A stretch of 64,000 nucleotides of DNA from Planctomycetota bacterium (GTDB lineage Bacteria > Planctomycetota > SZUA-567 > H5-PLA8). The notes beneath the pieces are model-generated. The model worked only from the letters and a program-made list of their open reading frames with translations. It did not search any database and was not told the DNA's origin. This document shows, piece after piece, positions 10,501-18,930 of this stretch. The translations under genes and the position numbers were made by a program. Positions within the stretch are counted from its first letter, which is position 1. The number at the start of each line of letters is the position of its first letter. The stretch spans positions 1 to 64,000 of the forward strand of contig JAKLKQ010000017.1 in assembly GCA_023150555.1 (NCBI GenBank). Direction: 5' to 3'.

Positions 10501-13500
10501 GCCGGCCGTGAGCGTCGTGCCGCCGGTGTGGCCGTTGGCACTCGTCAGGGTCAGGACGCCCGTGCTCGTCTTTATCAACCCGCCCGAACCCGCCCCGATC
10601 GCCACGTTCAACGTCAGGCTGTTCTCGCCATCCACCGTCAGGTCGGCGTTCAAGGTCAGTCCGTTGTCCAGCACCAGGGCGACGGGCGCGGAAATCGGAT
10701 CGGTCAAGGGCGCCGAATCCTTGACGTATGCCGTGCCGGCTTCCAGCGTCCCACCGCTGCCCCCCACGGTCAGGCTGCCGGTGCCCAGCGCATCATCGTC
10801 TTCGACGATCAGCCGCCCGCCGTTTAGCACCGTGCCGCCGCTGTAGGTACTCTTGGAGGTCACGATTAGTGCGGAAGAGGTGGGACTGTTGGAGACGGCG
10901 AAGGTGCTGCTGAGCGTCAGTGTGCCCGTGCCCGTCTTGGTCAGCGCCCCGGTACCGGTAATGGCCTTGCGAATTTCCAGCTCATTGGGGCTGGTTAGGT
11001 TGATGGTCAGCGCATTGTTCAGTTGAACGCTGTTCTTCACCTGCACGGGATTCGGATTCGACGCGGTCAGCGTGCGCGTGCCCGGCGAGCCGATGACCAA
11101 GTTGCCGTCGCCAAGCGCGCCGACTTGCTTGCCGAGCGAGATGGTGCCGTTATTGAAGGTCGTAGTGCCGACGTAGGAATTGGATTCGTTCAGCGCCAGG
11201 GTACCGGTTCCATCCTTTACGAGGTTCAAGTCCTGGCCGGTGATCGACCCTTCCAGGGCAAGGTTGTTCGCCCCGTTGATGGTTAAGGTGAAGGCCGGAT
11301 GCGTGGCAGCGAGGATGGTGGGCAGCGCGATCGCCGAACCGCTGGCAAACTGCCCGAAGGAACTCAGGTCGAGGGTGGCCGTGGCCGTACCCGAGCCGTC
11401 GTGCGCGACCTCAACCTTCCAGTTCGTCAGGTCCACCGAGCTGCCGGTGCCGTTGAAGAGTTCGAGCTGCTGGTCGTCGAAGGAACCATCCAGGTACTCG
11501 CTGAACAGCAGCGTTGTCGTCGCCGGGCTCTGCTTCTGGTGTATATCCAGTCCGAGGAAGGCATCCAGTCCGGCGGCCGTCCATTGGTCGGAGATGTTCG
11601 CGCCGCTATTGAAGCCGTTGGTGTCCAGGGCCACATCGGTTCGGCGGCGAAGCGTCTGCGCGACGGCGCTGACCGGCGCCGTGCCCCATCCGCTCGCGCC
11701 GGGGTCGTTGCCCAGGATGCCGAAGACGTCCACCGTCGTGGTCCCGTTGCCCTTCTTCAGTATCAGGGTGTCGTTGCCGGTGATGCTGGTCATTTTTACG
11801 TCGGTGAGGTCCGCGACCGCCAGAATCGCGGCGGCCGCCGCCGGATCGGCGATCACAACGGACGAACCGACGTTCAGCGTGCCCAAGGTGCCCAGGCCGA
11901 TCACCAGCGGACTGCTGTTCGAGCCGTTGGTGTAGATTTCTAGGGTGTACTGACCGGCGCTTAGGTCCACGCTCGCGGCGGTACCGTTGAAGATCTCGAC
12001 CGCGCGGTCGTTGGCCGCCGTGCCGACGATGTACTCGCTAAAGGCCAGATCCGAGGCATTCACCGTCGGCGCTGTTCCGAAATCGCTGCTGGCGTCGGGG
12101 GCAAAGCCGTCCCATTCGCTGGAAATATCCGCCGACGTCGTCGTCCCCGGCGCCGCGAAGCCGGAGGGATCTCCCACGGTGACTGAGGTCTTGCGCTTCA
12201 GGAGATGGTCTCTCGTCGTTATGGGCTCGGTGCCCCAGAAGCCGGCGGCGGGGTTGTCGCTCAGGATGCCAATGCGATCGACGGCTGCGTTGGTATTGTC
12301 CTTGAGCGTGATGGTGTCGTTGCCGTCGAACATAGGTGGTTCGTGGCGCCCAATGTCGTTCTCGAGCGTAACGTTGGGCGACGAGGCGCTCAGCGTGACA
12401 TTGCCTCCCACTAACACCTTTGCAGTTCCAAAGGAGAGATTATTGCCGATCTGGACGGTGCCGGCGCCCATTCGTACTTCGTTGCTCAATGCATTTGCGG
12501 CACCCAGCGCCAAGGTGTGGGTACCGGCCTTGGACAAAATCCCCGAACCGTCCAGAACTCCGTTCAGCGTAATGTTGTTCGCATTTCCGGTGAGTTCCAA
12601 GATCTTGGTCAGGCTCACCTTGTTGGCCAGCGTGCGCGCGCCGCCCGAAGCGCTCAGGCGGGCATTTTCCGACGCCTTCAGCGGCCCGGTGCCCATTGCG
12701 TCGTCGTCACCCACGGCCAGATTGCCGCCTTCCAAAGTTACGCCCTTGGTAAAGGAGTTGATACCGCCTAGGGTCAGGGTTGCGCCCGGGAACGCCGTCT
12801 CGCCTAAGTTTGCAGCGCCGGTAACGCCGAGACTCCCGCTTCCCGATATCACGCCGCCCAATGTCAGGTTATTGCCCGAGCCCAAGTCCAAGGTCAGCTT
12901 GGGCGCGCCCGAGCCAGCCAAGAATGCAATATTATGGTTAACGGTTAACCCACTTACCGTCGGCTTAAGCGTGGCCGCGCCGCCAATGGTGATGTTGGCC
13001 AAGGCCGCATTCCCCAGCGCAGCGGCATTGCTGAACGCGACTATCCCGTCGTCGATCTCAAAGCCCCCGGAAAAGGTGCTGGCGGCCCCGGTGAGGGTAA
13101 GCTGGCCTTCGCCGCCCGGCCCCAGTTTCCTCATGGAGCCCGCGCCCGTAATGTTGCCACTCAGCGCCAGGACATCGCCCGAGGCCACGCGAGGCAGCAG
13201 TTGCCTGGCGCTACTCGCGAGGCTGATGGGATTGGCGACGGTGAGGTTTGCCGGAGAGGACAGGGGCTCAAGCGTGACCGTGTTACCGCTCACCGTAATC
13301 GTGGCGGTTCCATCGCCGAAGGCGCCGTTGGCGGCAATCTTCACCGGCCCGCTGATATCAGTACCGCCCGTGCGCGCGCTGTTGTCTCCGGCCAGGATCA
13401 GTGTGCCTAGACTCGGATGATTCAAGGCACCGGCGCCGCTCTGCGTGCCGTTCAGACGCAGCGTGTCCTTCTCTTCCACGACCAGCGTGAGGTTTCCGGT

Positions 13501-15840
13501 AAACACGAAATTGTTGTCGAGGGTCCTGGAGATTATCTGGCTGTCATTAATCTTCAGGCCACTGGCGCCCGTAATGCCTGAGTCCGTGGCATTAAAATTG
13601 GCGATGACCAGTGTCGCGCCATCCGCCAGGTTGGTACCCGCGGCGCCCAGATTCAGCACGCTGGCAGCCGTTCCTCCAGCGTCCTTGAAAATCTGGACTT
13701 CATACTGTGAGAGGGTAAGCGCCCCGCCGGTCTTATTGATGATCTCGATGGCACGGTTATCGTCGCCCAACTCGACGTATTCCGAAAAGAACACTCGGTC
13801 GGCGGCCGAAGGAGTCGTGACGGTGAACGACTCTGCTACGCCCAGGGACGTGGTGGTGGGGGGGGTGACCTTCAGCCAGTCGGCGCTGATGTCCGCCGCG
13901 CTGTTGAATCCGTCGACATCCAATGTCGCCTGATCGACGCGCCGTAGGTGCATCCCCTGGGATGCAACCGCTATGGTGCCGAAATATCCGGCTGCCGGGT
14001 TGGTGCCGACGATGCCGAAAGTGTCGATCGCGGTGCCCATTCGCTTGAGCACAACGGTGTCGTTGCCGTTCATCTCGCCCATGTTGCTGTCCAGGAGGTC
14101 GGCCTGGCTCAGGATTCCGGCCGCAGCAGCCGGGTTGGCCAGTACCAGCACGCTTCCGTTGGCCAGCGTTCCGCCGGAACTCAGGTCGATTACGAACGGA
14201 TTGCTATTGGCGCCGTCGGGATAGATCTCGAGCGTATAGCGGGGCAGCGTGCCCCAGTAGCCGGCGCCGGGGTTGTCGCCCACGATGCCGAAAGTATCCA
14301 GCACATCGGAGGCGTTCGGGCCCTTTCGCAACACGATCGCGTCGTTTCCGTTCACGTTTGCCAGAGCGGCAGACAACAAGTCCTTTTCCAACAGGACCGT
14401 GGCGTCCGTGGCGGCCGCATTGGCGACCACAAACACGCCGGCGTTGCTTAACGTACCGGAAAGATTGATGGTGCTGGTCGGCGTAGACGAGCCGTTTGCG
14501 TAGATCTCAATGGAATATGCGGCGAGGTCCACGCTGGCTCCGGTGCCGTTGTAGATCTCGAGTGCTTGGTTGTTCCCGCTGCTGTCCTCCACGTATTCGC
14601 TGAAAAACAGATCGGCCACGCCCGACTGCCCGGTATGGCTACCCAGGCCGCTGAACGTGTTGGTGTCGAAGTGGTCCCACTCGCTGGCGATCTGGTCGCC
14701 GGGCGGCGTGAAACCATCGAAATCGCCCTGCACGACGCTGGCCCTACGGCGCAGAGTGATGTCCCTGGTGCCGGGCATGCCCAGGTCCTTGGAGCCGCCA
14801 CCCGAGGTGTCGTTGAAGATCTCGATGGCTTGGTTGTTTCCGCTGCCTTCGACGTATTCGGAGAATGCAAGGTCCGCCGGCTTGTTTGCGAGTGACCACG
14901 CGGTGGCACTGCCCAATCCGGCAATGGTGTCGGTATCCGACACCACCCAGTCGGCGGGGATCGCCGTAGCGGATGGGAAGCCTCCGGTGACCAGCGTGAC
15001 GTCGGTACGCTGAAGGGTCCGGTCCTTGGAGATTCGCCCGAAACCGAAGAATCCGGCCTTTGGAGCACTGCCCGAAATGCCAAAGACATCCTTCACGCCA
15101 GCATTTGGCGCATTGGGCTTATTAAGTACGAGAGTGTCGTTGCCATCGAAAGTCGAAACGATGGTCTTGGAACCGCTGATGCTGAGCGTCGCGGCGGCGG
15201 AAACGGTAACCGTGCCCGTACCCAGGGCCTGGTCGGCGGTTGCCTGCAAGGTCCCGCCCCCAATGGTGATGGGCGACGAAAGCGTGGCGCTGTTGTTTAC
15301 CGCAACTTCCAGGGTGCCGGTCGTCACACCGCCATTCAGGGTGATCGTCTTGGTTGCGACATTGTCCAAACTACCGCTGAGAATCAGCCGAAACGTGTTG
15401 CCAACGGTAATTGCCCAGTTGTCTCCCACCGTCAGTGGCGCGGCAATCTCATGCGGCGCGCTCATCCCCGTGACGACAATGCCTGAGGTAAGGTTCATCG
15501 CGTTGCCGGTGATTTTGTAGCTGCCGCCGGCGAACGTCAGTTGCGCGAAACTGGTTCCGGCCGTGTAGTCGTTCGTGAGTGTAACTGTGAATCCCAGGGG
15601 AAAGATCATGCTGTCGCCGGCGACGGGCGCGATGTCGCCCACCCAGTTGGCGCCGGTACTGAGGCTAGTGCCGGTGCCCGACGCGCCACCGTCCCAAGTC
15701 CTTGTCGCTGCCACAGCATGCGCCGAACCCGCGGAAGCCGCTACGGCCACGCCAACCAGCACGGCCCAGAGCTTTGCGCGTTCCATGGCTGGGTTGGCGC
15801 GGCTGTGCTTGGTCGTCTGCGATGGATTGAAATTCAACAT
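7558..15840 (-). CDS. Giant exported PATR / lamin-tail mosaic protein (2760 aa)
   Basis: The longest gene here. I place the start at ATG 15840, because GGGGAG lies 5-6 nt upstream and a signal sequence follows (about residues 19-42, LWAVLVGVAVAASAGSAHA). The frame stays open to a GTG at 16059, but that extension does not look like protein. About ten autotransporter-associated beta-strand (PATR) repeats occur in three blocks, roughly 45-230, 620-1250 and 1480-2080, with GGT-type and ALGxG motifs. Between them are at least five lamin-tail-like segments beginning FSEY[VIL], several split into separated halves. Then come a cadherin-like domain (about 2170-2275), an Ig-like domain, a filamin-like domain, a PKD domain (about 2480-2573), a DSDGDGWSDE calcium-type repeat and a beta-rich C-terminal module (about 2620-2760). 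No autotransporter barrel is present, so export must use another route. It is probably a surface filament or adhesin. Confidence 0.85.
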   Translation of the reverse strand: MLNFNPSQTTKHSRANPAMERAKLWAVLVGVAVAASAGSAHAVAATRTWDGGASGTGTSLSTGANWVGDIAPVAGDSMIFPLGFTVTLTNDYTAGTSFAQLTFAGGSYKITGNAMNLTSGIVVTGMSAPHEIAAPLTVGDNWAITVGNTFRLILSGSLDNVATKTITLNGGVTTGTLEVAVNNSATLSSPITIGGGTLQATADQALGTGTVTVSAAATLSISGSKTIVSTFDGNDTLVLNKPNAPNAGVKDVFGISGSAPKAGFFGFGRISKDRTLQRTDVTLVTGGFPSATAIPADWVVSDTDTIAGLGSATAWSLANKPADLAFSEYVEGSGNNQAIEIFNDTSGGGSKDLGMPGTRDITLRRRASVVQGDFDGFTPPGDQIASEWDHFDTNTFSGLGSHTGQSGVADLFFSEYVEDSSGNNQALEIYNGTGASVDLAAYSIEIYANGSSTPTSTINLSGTLSNAGVFVVANAAATDATVLLEKDLLSAALANVNGNDAIVLRKGPNASDVLDTFGIVGDNPGAGYWGTLPRYTLEIYPDGANSNPFVIDLSSGGTLANGSVLVLANPAAAAGILSQADLLDSNMGEMNGNDTVVLKRMGTAIDTFGIVGTNPAAGYFGTIAVASQGMHLRRVDQATLDVDGFNSAADISADWLKVTPPTTTSLGVAESFTVTTPSAADRVFFSEYVELGDDNRAIEIINKTGGALTLSQYEVQIFKDAGGTAASVLNLGAAGTNLADGATLVIANFNATDSGITGASGLKINDSQIISRTLDNNFVFTGNLTLVVEEKDTLRLNGTQSGAGALNHPSLGTLILAGDNSARTGGTDISGPVKIAANGAFGDGTATITVSGNTVTLEPLSSPANLTVANPISLASSARQLLPRVASGDVLALSGNITGAGSMRKLGPGGEGQLTLTGAASTFSGGFEIDDGIVAFSNAAALGNAALANITIGGAATLKPTVSGLTVNHNIAFLAGSGAPKLTLDLGSGNNLTLGGVISGSGSLGVTGAANLGETAFPGATLTLGGINSFTKGVTLEGGNLAVGDDDAMGTGPLKASENARLSASGGARTLANKVSLTKILELTGNANNITLNGVLDGSGILSKAGTHTLALGAANALSNEVRMGAGTVQIGNNLSFGTAKVLVGGNVTLSASSPNVTLENDIGRHEPPMFDGNDTITLKDNTNAAVDRIGILSDNPAAGFWGTEPITTRDHLLKRKTSVTVGDPSGFAAPGTTTSADISSEWDGFAPDASSDFGTAPTVNASDLAFSEYIVGTAANDRAVEIFNGTAASVDLSAGQYTLEIYTNGSNSSPLVIGLGTLGTLNVGSSVVIADPAAAAAILAVADLTDVKMTSITGNDTLILKKGNGTTTVDVFGILGNDPGASGWGTAPVSAVAQTLRRRTDVALDTNGFNSGANISDQWTAAGLDAFLGLDIHQKQSPATTTLLFSEYLDGSFDDQQLELFNGTGSSVDLTNWKVEVAHDGSGTATATLDLSSFGQFASGSAIALPTILAATHPAFTLTINGANNLALEGSITGQDLNLVKDGTGTLALNESNSYVGTTTFNNGTISLGKQVGALGDGNLVIGSPGTRTLTASNPNPVQVKNSVQLNNALTINLTSPNELEIRKAITGTGALTKTGTGTLTLSSTFAVSNSPTSSALIVTSKSTYSGGTVLNGGRLIVEDDDALGTGSLTVGGSGGTLEAGTAYVKDSAPLTDPISAPVALVLDNGLTLNADLTVDGENSLTLNVAIGAGSGGLIKTSTGVLTLTSANGHTGGTTLTAGGLLLGNDSALGSGTFTISGGSVGSSSGVRTLANTLSLGGDFSVAGVGNVTFGSGGALTVDSSVEVGTGLLATFSGVLTGATFRMSQGPGSLGRLRLSGNNTFTNFTQAGGVLEIDNNGALGSNTGNLTVSGGSLRAVNASRTVAKGGINLGGTVTFDFISTPQALVLNGPVTLDSNTDLDLQNSAGVTLGGAIGGGSNTLSLALASTTRLTLNGACTYTGDTTIHGGILKLGPSASLTSNVIVDAAGAFEGAGTVKDVTCAGILSPGGDGTVGQLTVDNLTFSSGSKFKVDADGTTPANDKVVVASGGVVTLGSQLCTLQGTQSGSGDNDVYVIIDNQGSSAVSGIFDGIPEGGSVTLSGRSFGVFYDHLNGDDVALLDDRPPTGSDKAYDADMNPVDFIISGFRNTLNVNAANGVLNGASDADGDTFVAEILVEPAGNTSDVLLPFVLNSDGSFSYTPEFGYAEVDHFTYVIRDEHGVISAVRTATITVNEVYPHVTGHPQDITVMATEIFSLTTDAVGKDPKSYQWFKGTSPNESNPVLFNASAQTATLTDQITVVGQYPFWCKVSNTVNGDPYNAYSIEAVVTVIPGPLDHFAVTGLPSQVRQNDPESISVSPKDIFDNTLTAYTGSITFTCDDTGTTLDSGSGAATLPDSYTFIGADNGTHAFTLTMTELGAKVLTLTDAGPDPDVVTDVDILVNNPPVFTLASPHLTATPNPATVNQPVTFNTGATDDAALDWHWNFGDLDTLDQTSVASGPTSANHTFTPADTYTITVTATDSDGIVIQASIDLVVQPAIVGPNGEIDSDGDGWSDEIEIGALTDPTDVTDTPDGSAPAPTPSGLTSVKLKIGLNFAKPNLDKVQLKATMPTPTGFNPAFARVLVDVGGVVNDFNTLNEKGSTPSGVLNSLKVKNTTKSGLTTVTMKLKNGSFQPQYADELLLNQDASNAPRTVGVSIFLGGELMQVAHPLLYTAKLNGKGNAK

Positions 15841-16071
15841 GCCGCTCCCCGATAAAGTGAGGTCTATTCGCGTGCAGATGGCAACGCCGCCAGGCGTGGG
15901 CAGCATGCGCAGAACAAAGAACTCGATGCGCAGTTCCAGGCGACCATTCCGCGGCAAGCTCGTTCGAACTTGCGTTGGATGCGACGCGTCCCCTGCACTT
16001 CCCCGGATCCCGCAGCGTTTTGGATTGAAATTTCGCCGAACGGCGTTGCACACACTCACCCGAGAACAATT

Positions 16072-16099
16072 ATGATAGATAGACTCCTCTCCTAATCAA
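16072..16099 (-). promoter_or_regulatory. Candidate sigma70-like promoter for the PATR gene
   Basis: On the minus strand, TTGATT (16099-16094) and TATCAT (16077-16072) are separated by 16 bp, matching the -35 and -10 consensus at 4/6 and 5/6 positions. Transcription would start near 16065, giving a leader of about 225 nt. This is a weak, pattern-only prediction. Confidence 0.3.
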
Positions 16100-16437
16100 G
16101 ACATATCTCTCTCGAATGGAAGCGTGTAGCAGCAGAAAAGTCTCCGATTTCTTCTTGGAAATTCAAACGCCATAAAGGGCGAGTTCTGGAGACCGACAAA
16201 AATAGAACGATCGAAGGTGCGCGAGTGCACTCCGAACCACCCTTTCTGCGGACGTTGCAATAGCCAATACCTACCAGTCCAAATATTGTGCTTGGCTAAC
16301 CTCTTCCACGACAAATCCTAACAGGTAGACTCCCTCCTTTTCGACTCTACCCAATGGGTCAGACGTGGCTGGCGAAGAGTGCGTTGGGCCGAAGCAGTTT
16401 GGGAGGTATGATAATTTTTACCTAAATCATAAATAAT

Positions 16438-16463
16438 CGATGTAAATATCAATCTATACATCG
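16438..16463. promoter_or_regulatory. Inverted repeat, candidate GntR operator
   Basis: Perfect 7-bp arms CGATGTA (16438-16444) and TACATCG (16457-16463) are separated by 12 bp. The repeat ends 22 bp before the ATG of the GntR gene, in A+T-rich DNA. The position fits an autoregulatory operator. Binding by the neighbouring regulator is inference. Confidence 0.45.
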
Positions 16464-16485
16464 GTGTAATGGTGTAAAGAAGCCT

Positions 16486-17727
16486 ATGAGTGAGATCGAA
16501 ACCACCCCTTCCTCAAGCGGTCCCAAGCACCAGCGGGTCTGCGAGGAGTTGCGGCGGCGCATCCTTTCCGGCGAATACCCGCCCGGAAGCAAGCTACCGA
16601 CCGAGACCCAACTCCCCGACATGCTGGGCGCGGGCAAGCAGACGGTGGTGCGCGCCCTGAACGAGTTGGTGCTGGAGGGGCTGATCGTCCGCAAGCGCGG
16701 GAGCGGCAGCTTTGTTTCCCCTTCCCGCCTGCGCAGCCTCCTTAAAGGGCGCCATCTGCGCATAGGCGTGCTGTGGCACAAGTCGGTCAATCCCGTCCGC
16801 GTGCGCGACTGGTTCCAGGGCGACATCGTGCGCGGGCTGATGGAAGGACTGGAGCTTTCCGGCGCGGCGGATCTGGAGACGCGCTGGCCGCGTGCCCGTT
16901 CCGGCGTTGCGACGCGCGCCGAGTGGTCCTCGCGTTCGCGCGGCGTGAGCATCGTGTGTCTTGGCGAACCGGCCGAGACCTTCCTGCGACATCCGCCTCT
17001 GGACGCCGTGCGCGAAGGCAGTTTCGACGCGCTGATCGTACTGAGCATCCTCGAGCCGGATTTCCTGCGCGCGTTGGAAGGCCTCGGTATGCCGCTGGTT
17101 TTGGCCGACGTTCACGATCAGGCCGTCGGCGAAGATCTCGCCCGTGCGGACCGCGTCTTCGTCGAGCCCGGCCACGCCTACCGCGCGGCCGTCGCGCACC
17201 TGGTAGCGCAGGGGCTGCGTCGCATCCATTTCGTGGCCGAACAGATAACCGTATCCTCGCCCCGGCCCGAAGACGGCACCCAGCCCAAAATGCCGAAGAT
17301 GCGGCCAGACCCGGAGAGTTTCGCGCGATACACGGCATTCTTGCAGGGCATGGCGGCTTGCGGACTGAAAGTCGCGCCGGAGCACGCGCATTTCGCCGAC
17401 GAACGCACCGACGCGCTCGTCCACCGCCTTGCCGCGCTGCCTGCAGACCAGCGCCCCGAGGCTTTCGTGTGCCACAGTTTCACGAAAGCTCGAACCCTGG
17501 TTCAATTGATGAGCGAAGCAGGACTGACCGTCCGCGCGGCGGGCACCTCGCACCGCACAGAACAGGGCGCAGCACACACGCTCGTCGCGGACGGGTTGGC
17601 CATCGGACGCGCTGTCGCCGAGCTGCTCAGTTCGCGCCTGCAACGCCCGGAACGCGCCACGCTGCGCGTCGGCGTGCCGATGCGTTTCGAAGCAGCCGTT
17701 GAATCGTCCGCGAAAACAGCCGTCTAA
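16486..17727 (+). CDS. GntR-family regulator with LacI-type effector domain
   Basis: A 413-aa cytoplasmic DNA-binding regulator. The winged helix lies at about residues 9-78: KHQRVCEELRRRILSG, then PGSKLPTE, then QTVVRALNELVLEGLIVRKR and GSGSFV, the classic GntR pattern. Residues about 88-405 resemble a periplasmic-binding-protein/LacI sugar-sensor fold, with RIGVLWHKS, GMPLVLADVHDQAV and RRIHFVAEQ strands. This combination usually controls sugar or polysaccharide genes. It is a full-length paralogue of the regulator at 29822-31072, sharing FQG-x-[IV]-V, PLVLAD, AYRA and RRIHF. It is the first gene of a plus-strand operon, with only 15 bp to the next gene, and has an inverted repeat just upstream. 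The effector is unknown, but a carbohydrate is likely by family. Confidence 0.88.
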   Translation: MSEIETTPSSSGPKHQRVCEELRRRILSGEYPPGSKLPTETQLPDMLGAGKQTVVRALNELVLEGLIVRKRGSGSFVSPSRLRSLLKGRHLRIGVLWHKSVNPVRVRDWFQGDIVRGLMEGLELSGAADLETRWPRARSGVATRAEWSSRSRGVSIVCLGEPAETFLRHPPLDAVREGSFDALIVLSILEPDFLRALEGLGMPLVLADVHDQAVGEDLARADRVFVEPGHAYRAAVAHLVAQGLRRIHFVAEQITVSSPRPEDGTQPKMPKMRPDPESFARYTAFLQGMAACGLKVAPEHAHFADERTDALVHRLAALPADQRPEAFVCHSFTKARTLVQLMSEAGLTVRAAGTSHRTEQGAAHTLVADGLAIGRAVAELLSSRLQRPERATLRVGVPMRFEAAVESSAKTAV

Positions 17728-17742
17728 GAAGGGAGACCGACC

Positions 17743-18930
17743 ATGTACCTCCCCGCGCCGCTTCGCCTGATCGCTGTTGCCGCCCTGGGCCTTGTTCTTT
17801 TTCAAACCGGAGACTTACGCGGGGAGGAAGACGGCGCCGAAGAGGCGGAAGCTGCGGTTCCCGCGCCTGACCTGCCGAAGGCCAGCCCCGAGACCATCGC
17901 CAAGGCCGTCGAGGCGCGGCGTGGTAAGACCGAACTGAGCAAGCTCGCCGCGTCCATGGAACCTGGCACCTGGGCGGAACTGAAGCACGTGATGCCCAAG
18001 GGCATTTGGGCGGCGCCCGGCGCCAAGCACCTGCACATCGGCACCTGGTCCGACGACGGCCACTGGGACAGCCGGACCGGCCAGTTCGTCTACTTCGGCG
18101 TGCGCCAAGTACGCAAACTGATTGCGTACTCGGAAGAGACGAACACCTGGCGCAACATTCTCTTTGACGGCAAGCCCAACGCGCCGGCCCTCAACCAACA
18201 GTACGGCCACCAATACTCGAACAACTCGCACGATCCGGAGCGCAGCTGCTACTACACCGGCACCTACCGCTACGACATTGTCAACGACGCATGGGCGAAA
18301 TTGCCCCCCGTAAAGATCGGCGGCAAGTTCATGACCTTCGAATTCTTCACGGCCATGGACGGCGTGCTGTGCATCTCCCGGCAGCCGGAAGCCGGCGCGG
18401 TGTGCTTCTACAGCAACGAGAAGAAGACCTGGAGCAAGCTCGGCGTCACGCCGGTACACGGTTACCACAGCATGGCCCGGCACAACCCCTTCAAGCAGGA
18501 GGTCCTGCTGGCCGGCGGCAACGACTGCCGCGCCGTCGTCATCCTCAACAAGGACGGCACCCTCAAGCGAATGAAGGACTTCCCGCTGGAGGTTGACAAA
18601 TTCACCGTTCGCGCCACCACCATCACGGTGGATCCGCTCTCTGGCCGTTACCTGATCATGGTCCCCGGGAACAAGTTCGTTGAATTCGACAGCACGTCCA
18701 ACGAATACCGCCTGATCGACGACTTCACCCAAACGCCCTGGCCTTTCTACAAGTACGACGGCACCGTAACGGCGTTCATCCCCGAGTACAGTGTCACGTT
18801 CTGGGCCGACGCCCGGAAGGTGCACCTTTACAAGCACAAGCCCTGCACCGGCGCCCCGCTGGAGCCCGCGGCTTCCGGCGCGACTGCGGACGCCGCCTCT
18901 AAGGACAAAATGAAGGGAGAGGAGAAGTGA
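17743..18930 (+). CDS. Exported propeller-like protein, copy 1 of a tandem pair
   Basis: A 395-aa protein with a signal peptide at about residues 1-27 (LIAVAALGLVLFQTGDLRG) and GGGAG ahead of the ATG. The mature part carries RRGKTELSKLAASMEPGTW, then blades with WDSRTGQFVYFG, a KLIAYSEE segment, a YNP-like DPERSCYYTGTY segment, GYHSMARHNPFKQEVLLAGG and a DPLSGRYLIM strand. The recurring D-x-x-[ST]-G pattern and paired aromatic strands suggest a kelch- or galactose-oxidase-like beta-propeller, but no oxidase copper ligands are evident. The downstream gene is a clear tandem duplicate aligning along the whole length. It is cotranscribed with the GntR gene (15 bp gap) and ends in a TGATG junction. 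It probably works outside the cytoplasm. The substrate is unknown. Confidence 0.75.
   Translation: MYLPAPLRLIAVAALGLVLFQTGDLRGEEDGAEEAEAAVPAPDLPKASPETIAKAVEARRGKTELSKLAASMEPGTWAELKHVMPKGIWAAPGAKHLHIGTWSDDGHWDSRTGQFVYFGVRQVRKLIAYSEETNTWRNILFDGKPNAPALNQQYGHQYSNNSHDPERSCYYTGTYRYDIVNDAWAKLPPVKIGGKFMTFEFFTAMDGVLCISRQPEAGAVCFYSNEKKTWSKLGVTPVHGYHSMARHNPFKQEVLLAGGNDCRAVVILNKDGTLKRMKDFPLEVDKFTVRATTITVDPLSGRYLIMVPGNKFVEFDSTSNEYRLIDDFTQTPWPFYKYDGTVTAFIPEYSVTFWADARKVHLYKHKPCTGAPLEPAASGATADAASKDKMKGEEK

Larger units (their letters stand above)
15841..16485. other. Divergent gene-free region (645 bp)
   Basis: This lies between the giant PATR gene (minus strand) and the GntR regulator (plus strand). The part from about 16060 to 16485 is clearly more A+T-rich than the flanking genes and has no credible coding frame. 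The part from 15841 to 16059 would be a leader of roughly 220 nt for the PATR gene if the promoter proposed at 16072-16099 is right. A 26-bp inverted repeat lies near the GntR start. No RNA gene was recognised. Confidence 0.6.

Noticed and set aside
15841..16059. N-terminal extension of the 2760-aa PATR protein to GTG 16059
   Set aside because: The extra residues are basic and cysteine-containing with no signal-peptide character, whereas ATG 15840 has a good ribosome site followed by a normal signal sequence.
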